This document shows, piece by piece, positions 62,160-64,000 of a stretch of DNA of 64,000 bases (the stretch's first letter is position 1; each line of letters opens with the position of its first letter). The translations under genes were made by a program, and so were the position numbers. This DNA comes from Diaphorobacter sp. HDW4B. Its GTDB lineage: Bacteria > Pseudomonadota > Gammaproteobacteria > Burkholderiales > Burkholderiaceae_C. The DNA is taken from positions 3,284,001-3,348,000 of the forward strand of contig NZ_CP049905.1 in assembly GCF_011305535.1 (NCBI RefSeq). The letters run 5' to 3'. The notes beneath the pieces are model-generated. The model was not told the DNA's origin. It saw nothing but the letters and a program-made list of their open reading frames with translations, and did not search any database.

Positions 62160-64000
62160 TCAGAACTCGACGCTGGCCGAAATCCAGAGCCTGCGGCCTT
62201 CCTGCATGTTGTTGTACAGGTTGGTATAGGTCTTGGTTCCGGTCGCGTTGTTGTAGCTTGCGTAGCGCAGGAAGTCCTTGTCGAACAGGTTGTAGATGGC
62301 TGCGTTGATGCTGACCTGCTTGTTCACGCGGTAGCTGCCGCCGATGTGGAACTGCGTGTAGGCGCGGTAGTCGCCGACGGCGGCGCGGGCCACGGCATCG
62401 TCGCGATGACGGTCACTGCGGTATTCGGCGCGGGCCCAGGTGCTGAGCTGCGGCGAGACCTTCCAGTCGAGCTTGGCGTTGAGCATGTGCTTGGGCGTGT
62501 TGTAGAGCGGGTTGCCTGCGCTGGCGCCGCTTTTTTGCACGCTGCGCGTGAACGTGTAGTTGGTCGATGCGCTGATGGCGGTGGTGATCGGGAAGCGGCC
62601 GCTCAGCTCGAAGCCTTTGGTTTCGGCGCGGTCCACGTTGACGGTCTGGCCGTAGGTGTCCACCGAGGGCCAGTTGCCGTAGTCCACGCAGCCGGGGCGG
62701 TTGGGTTGCGCGGACCAACTGCAGTTGAGCAGCCCCGGGCCATCGGCGATCTTGTCCTTGAACTTGTTGAGGAACAGCGTGCCGCCGAAGGTGGAGCCGC
62801 GTTGGTTGTCGTAGTTGGTGCCGAGCTCGAACGAGGTGCTGGTCTCGGGCTTGAGCGTGGGGGTGCCGATGGTCGGGCGCGTGCCCTGGCCGGTGAAGCC
62901 GGTGATGCCGTTGGCGAGTTGGTCCAGACGCGGCGTCTTGAAGCCCTTGCTCACGCCGCCTTTGACGATCCATTGCTCGGTGGCGTTCCAGACCGCATAG
63001 GCGCGCGGGCTGAAGTTGCCGCCGAAGCGGTTGTGGTGGTCGTAGCGCGCGCCGAGTGTCAGCGTGGTGCTGGGCAGGATCTGCCATTCGTCCTCGCCGA
63101 ACAGTGCCCATTGCTTGTGCGTGTAGGGCGCGGGCGCGACGCCGTCGATCATCTTGGCATCCCAGAACTGCGCGCCCACCGATGCGAGGTGGCTGTTGCC
63201 GATGGCGGTGATGTACTTGGCGTCGTAGATGGTGTTGGTCGCATCGAGATGGCGCGCGCTGCCGGGTTGCTTGCCGGGCGTGCCGTTGGGAATGGTGCGG
63301 CCCAGCGTTTCGGTTTCGTTGCGGGTGATGGCGGTTTCGAGTCGGCCACCGCCGAGCTGCGCGTTGTAGGCGAGCACGGCCTGGTCGCGGTTGAAGCGCA
63401 TCTCCGGCATGTAGCCTTGCACGCCCAGAGTGCCGAGCTGGCCCTTGCGGTTGTCGTAGGTCTGGCGCGAGGTGTCCAGATCAAGGTACAGCTCATGGCC
63501 CTTGGAGGGCAGCAGCGTGAGGCGCGTGCCGAGCGTGTGGATGTCCGATTTCACCGGGCTTGGACCACGTGTGCTGATGATGGCGGTGCCGGCATCGCCC
63601 GTGGGTTCCAGCGCCGATGCTTCGCGGTGGAAGGTGCTGGCGCGCACGGTCAGGCCGAGCATGTCTTTCTTGATCGGGCCGCTCAGGTAGACGTTCGCGC
63701 CGTAGTTGTCACCGCGGTCGCTGTCGCCTTGCAGTGTGCCGTTCACGCTGGCCGAGCCGGTCCATTCGTTGCCGACCTTGCGCGTGATGATGTTGATGAC
63801 GCCGCCCATGGCGTCCGAGCCATACAGCGTGGACATCGGACCGCGGATGACTTCGATGCGTTCGATGGCGGAGACGGGCGGCAGAAAACTGGTGGAGGTT
63901 TCGCCAAAGCCGTTGGGCGTGACGTTGCCTGCTGCGTTCTGGCGACGGCCATCGACGAGCACCAGCGTGTAGTCGCTGGGCATGCCGCGAATGCTGATGT
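62160..64000 (-). CDS. TonB-dependent outer-membrane receptor (N-terminus beyond window)
   Basis: The visible 613 residues hold the end of the plug domain (ISIRGMPSDYTLVLVDGRRQ, IERIEVIRGPMSTLYGSDAM, GGVINIITRKV) and the whole 22-strand beta-barrel. It ends in the outer-membrane signature ISASVEF with terminal Phe. The frame is open to the window edge, so the Met at 63983 is internal. The plug sequence is of the FepA/CirA/catecholate type, and a ferric siderophore or related ligand is likely but not certain. The TonB-like protein at 15530 could energise it only if ExbBD are elsewhere. Confidence 0.93.
   Translation of the reverse strand, partial: ISIRGMPSDYTLVLVDGRRQNAAGNVTPNGFGETSTSFLPPVSAIERIEVIRGPMSTLYGSDAMGGVINIITRKVGNEWTGSASVNGTLQGDSDRGDNYGANVYLSGPIKKDMLGLTVRASTFHREASALEPTGDAGTAIISTRGPSPVKSDIHTLGTRLTLLPSKGHELYLDLDTSRQTYDNRKGQLGTLGVQGYMPEMRFNRDQAVLAYNAQLGGGRLETAITRNETETLGRTIPNGTPGKQPGSARHLDATNTIYDAKYITAIGNSHLASVGAQFWDAKMIDGVAPAPYTHKQWALFGEDEWQILPSTTLTLGARYDHHNRFGGNFSPRAYAVWNATEQWIVKGGVSKGFKTPRLDQLANGITGFTGQGTRPTIGTPTLKPETSTSFELGTNYDNQRGSTFGGTLFLNKFKDKIADGPGLLNCSWSAQPNRPGCVDYGNWPSVDTYGQTVNVDRAETKGFELSGRFPITTAISASTNYTFTRSVQKSGASAGNPLYNTPKHMLNAKLDWKVSPQLSTWARAEYRSDRHRDDAVARAAVGDYRAYTQFHIGGSYRVNKQVSINAAIYNLFDKDFLRYASYNNATGTKTYTNLYNNMQEGRRLWISASVEF

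Overview
The window is GC-rich chromosomal DNA from a beta-proteobacterium, most likely a member of the Comamonadaceae (Comamonas/Acidovorax/Delftia group). I infer this from the protein sequences, from the gene order (murC-ddl-ftsQ-ftsA-ftsZ-lpxC; accB-accC-prmA-DUF3426-pfkB-histone-nrdB-nrdA-ampD-pilR-pilS-PP0621-ccsA-ffh) and from the absence of phage or plasmid genes. The genus cannot be fixed from sequence alone. Almost everything is housekeeping. The unusual content lies in duplicated, structured and regulatory DNA.

Layout. 1-8.2 kb is the end of the division/cell-wall cluster, and it carries two complete tandem ftsZ genes separated by a long hairpin. A terminator then insulates lpxC. 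8.4-11.3 kb holds a TPP riboswitch with thiC, and an RcnB-like periplasmic protein. 11.3-23.8 kb has ruvC, an IclR-type regulator with paired operator-like palindromes, mtgA-aroE, an RNase II/R-type exonuclease coupled to a TonB-like protein, a PglL-type O-oligosaccharyltransferase, a YqiA-like esterase, rodA and tldD. 23.8-25.6 kb is a DAHP synthase operon (aroG plus a small unknown gene). It is preceded by an untracked 25-codon leader peptide reading Phe-Tyr-Phe-Tyr-Phe-Trp-Phe, followed by a terminator, which is a classical attenuator layout. 25.6-36.6 kb: mpl, an unknown gene, a TlpA-like thioredoxin, accBC, prmA, a zinc-ribbon DUF3426 membrane protein, a PfkB-family kinase, a histone H1-like protein and nrdB. 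36.7-46.4 kb: nrdA with two NrdR boxes, ampD, pilR-pilS, PP0621, a CcsA-like protein and ffh. 46.6-64 kb: a PLP deaminase/aldolase-like enzyme, miaB, a metallophosphatase, two tandem identical tRNA-Met genes, an orphan substrate-binding protein, an enoyl-CoA hydratase, an M61 protease, dsbC, a UbiH-type monooxygenase, a MOSC protein, ychF, an M20 peptidase and the C-terminal part of a TonB-dependent receptor that runs off the window.

Repeats. Two intergenic repeat families are present. One is a ~95 bp cruciform (four copies) and the other a ~200 bp element with three hairpins (three copies). Differences between copies are largely base-pair preserving. At 11.3 and 52.6 kb both families sit together as a ~408 bp near-identical inverted repeat, 41 kb apart.

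How the genes work together. Peptidoglycan and division functions recur throughout: murC, ddl, ftsQAZ, mtgA, rodA, mpl, and ampD for recycling. Several start codons lie only 6-9 nt after a good -10 hexamer and lack a Shine-Dalgarno sequence, which suggests leaderless transcripts.
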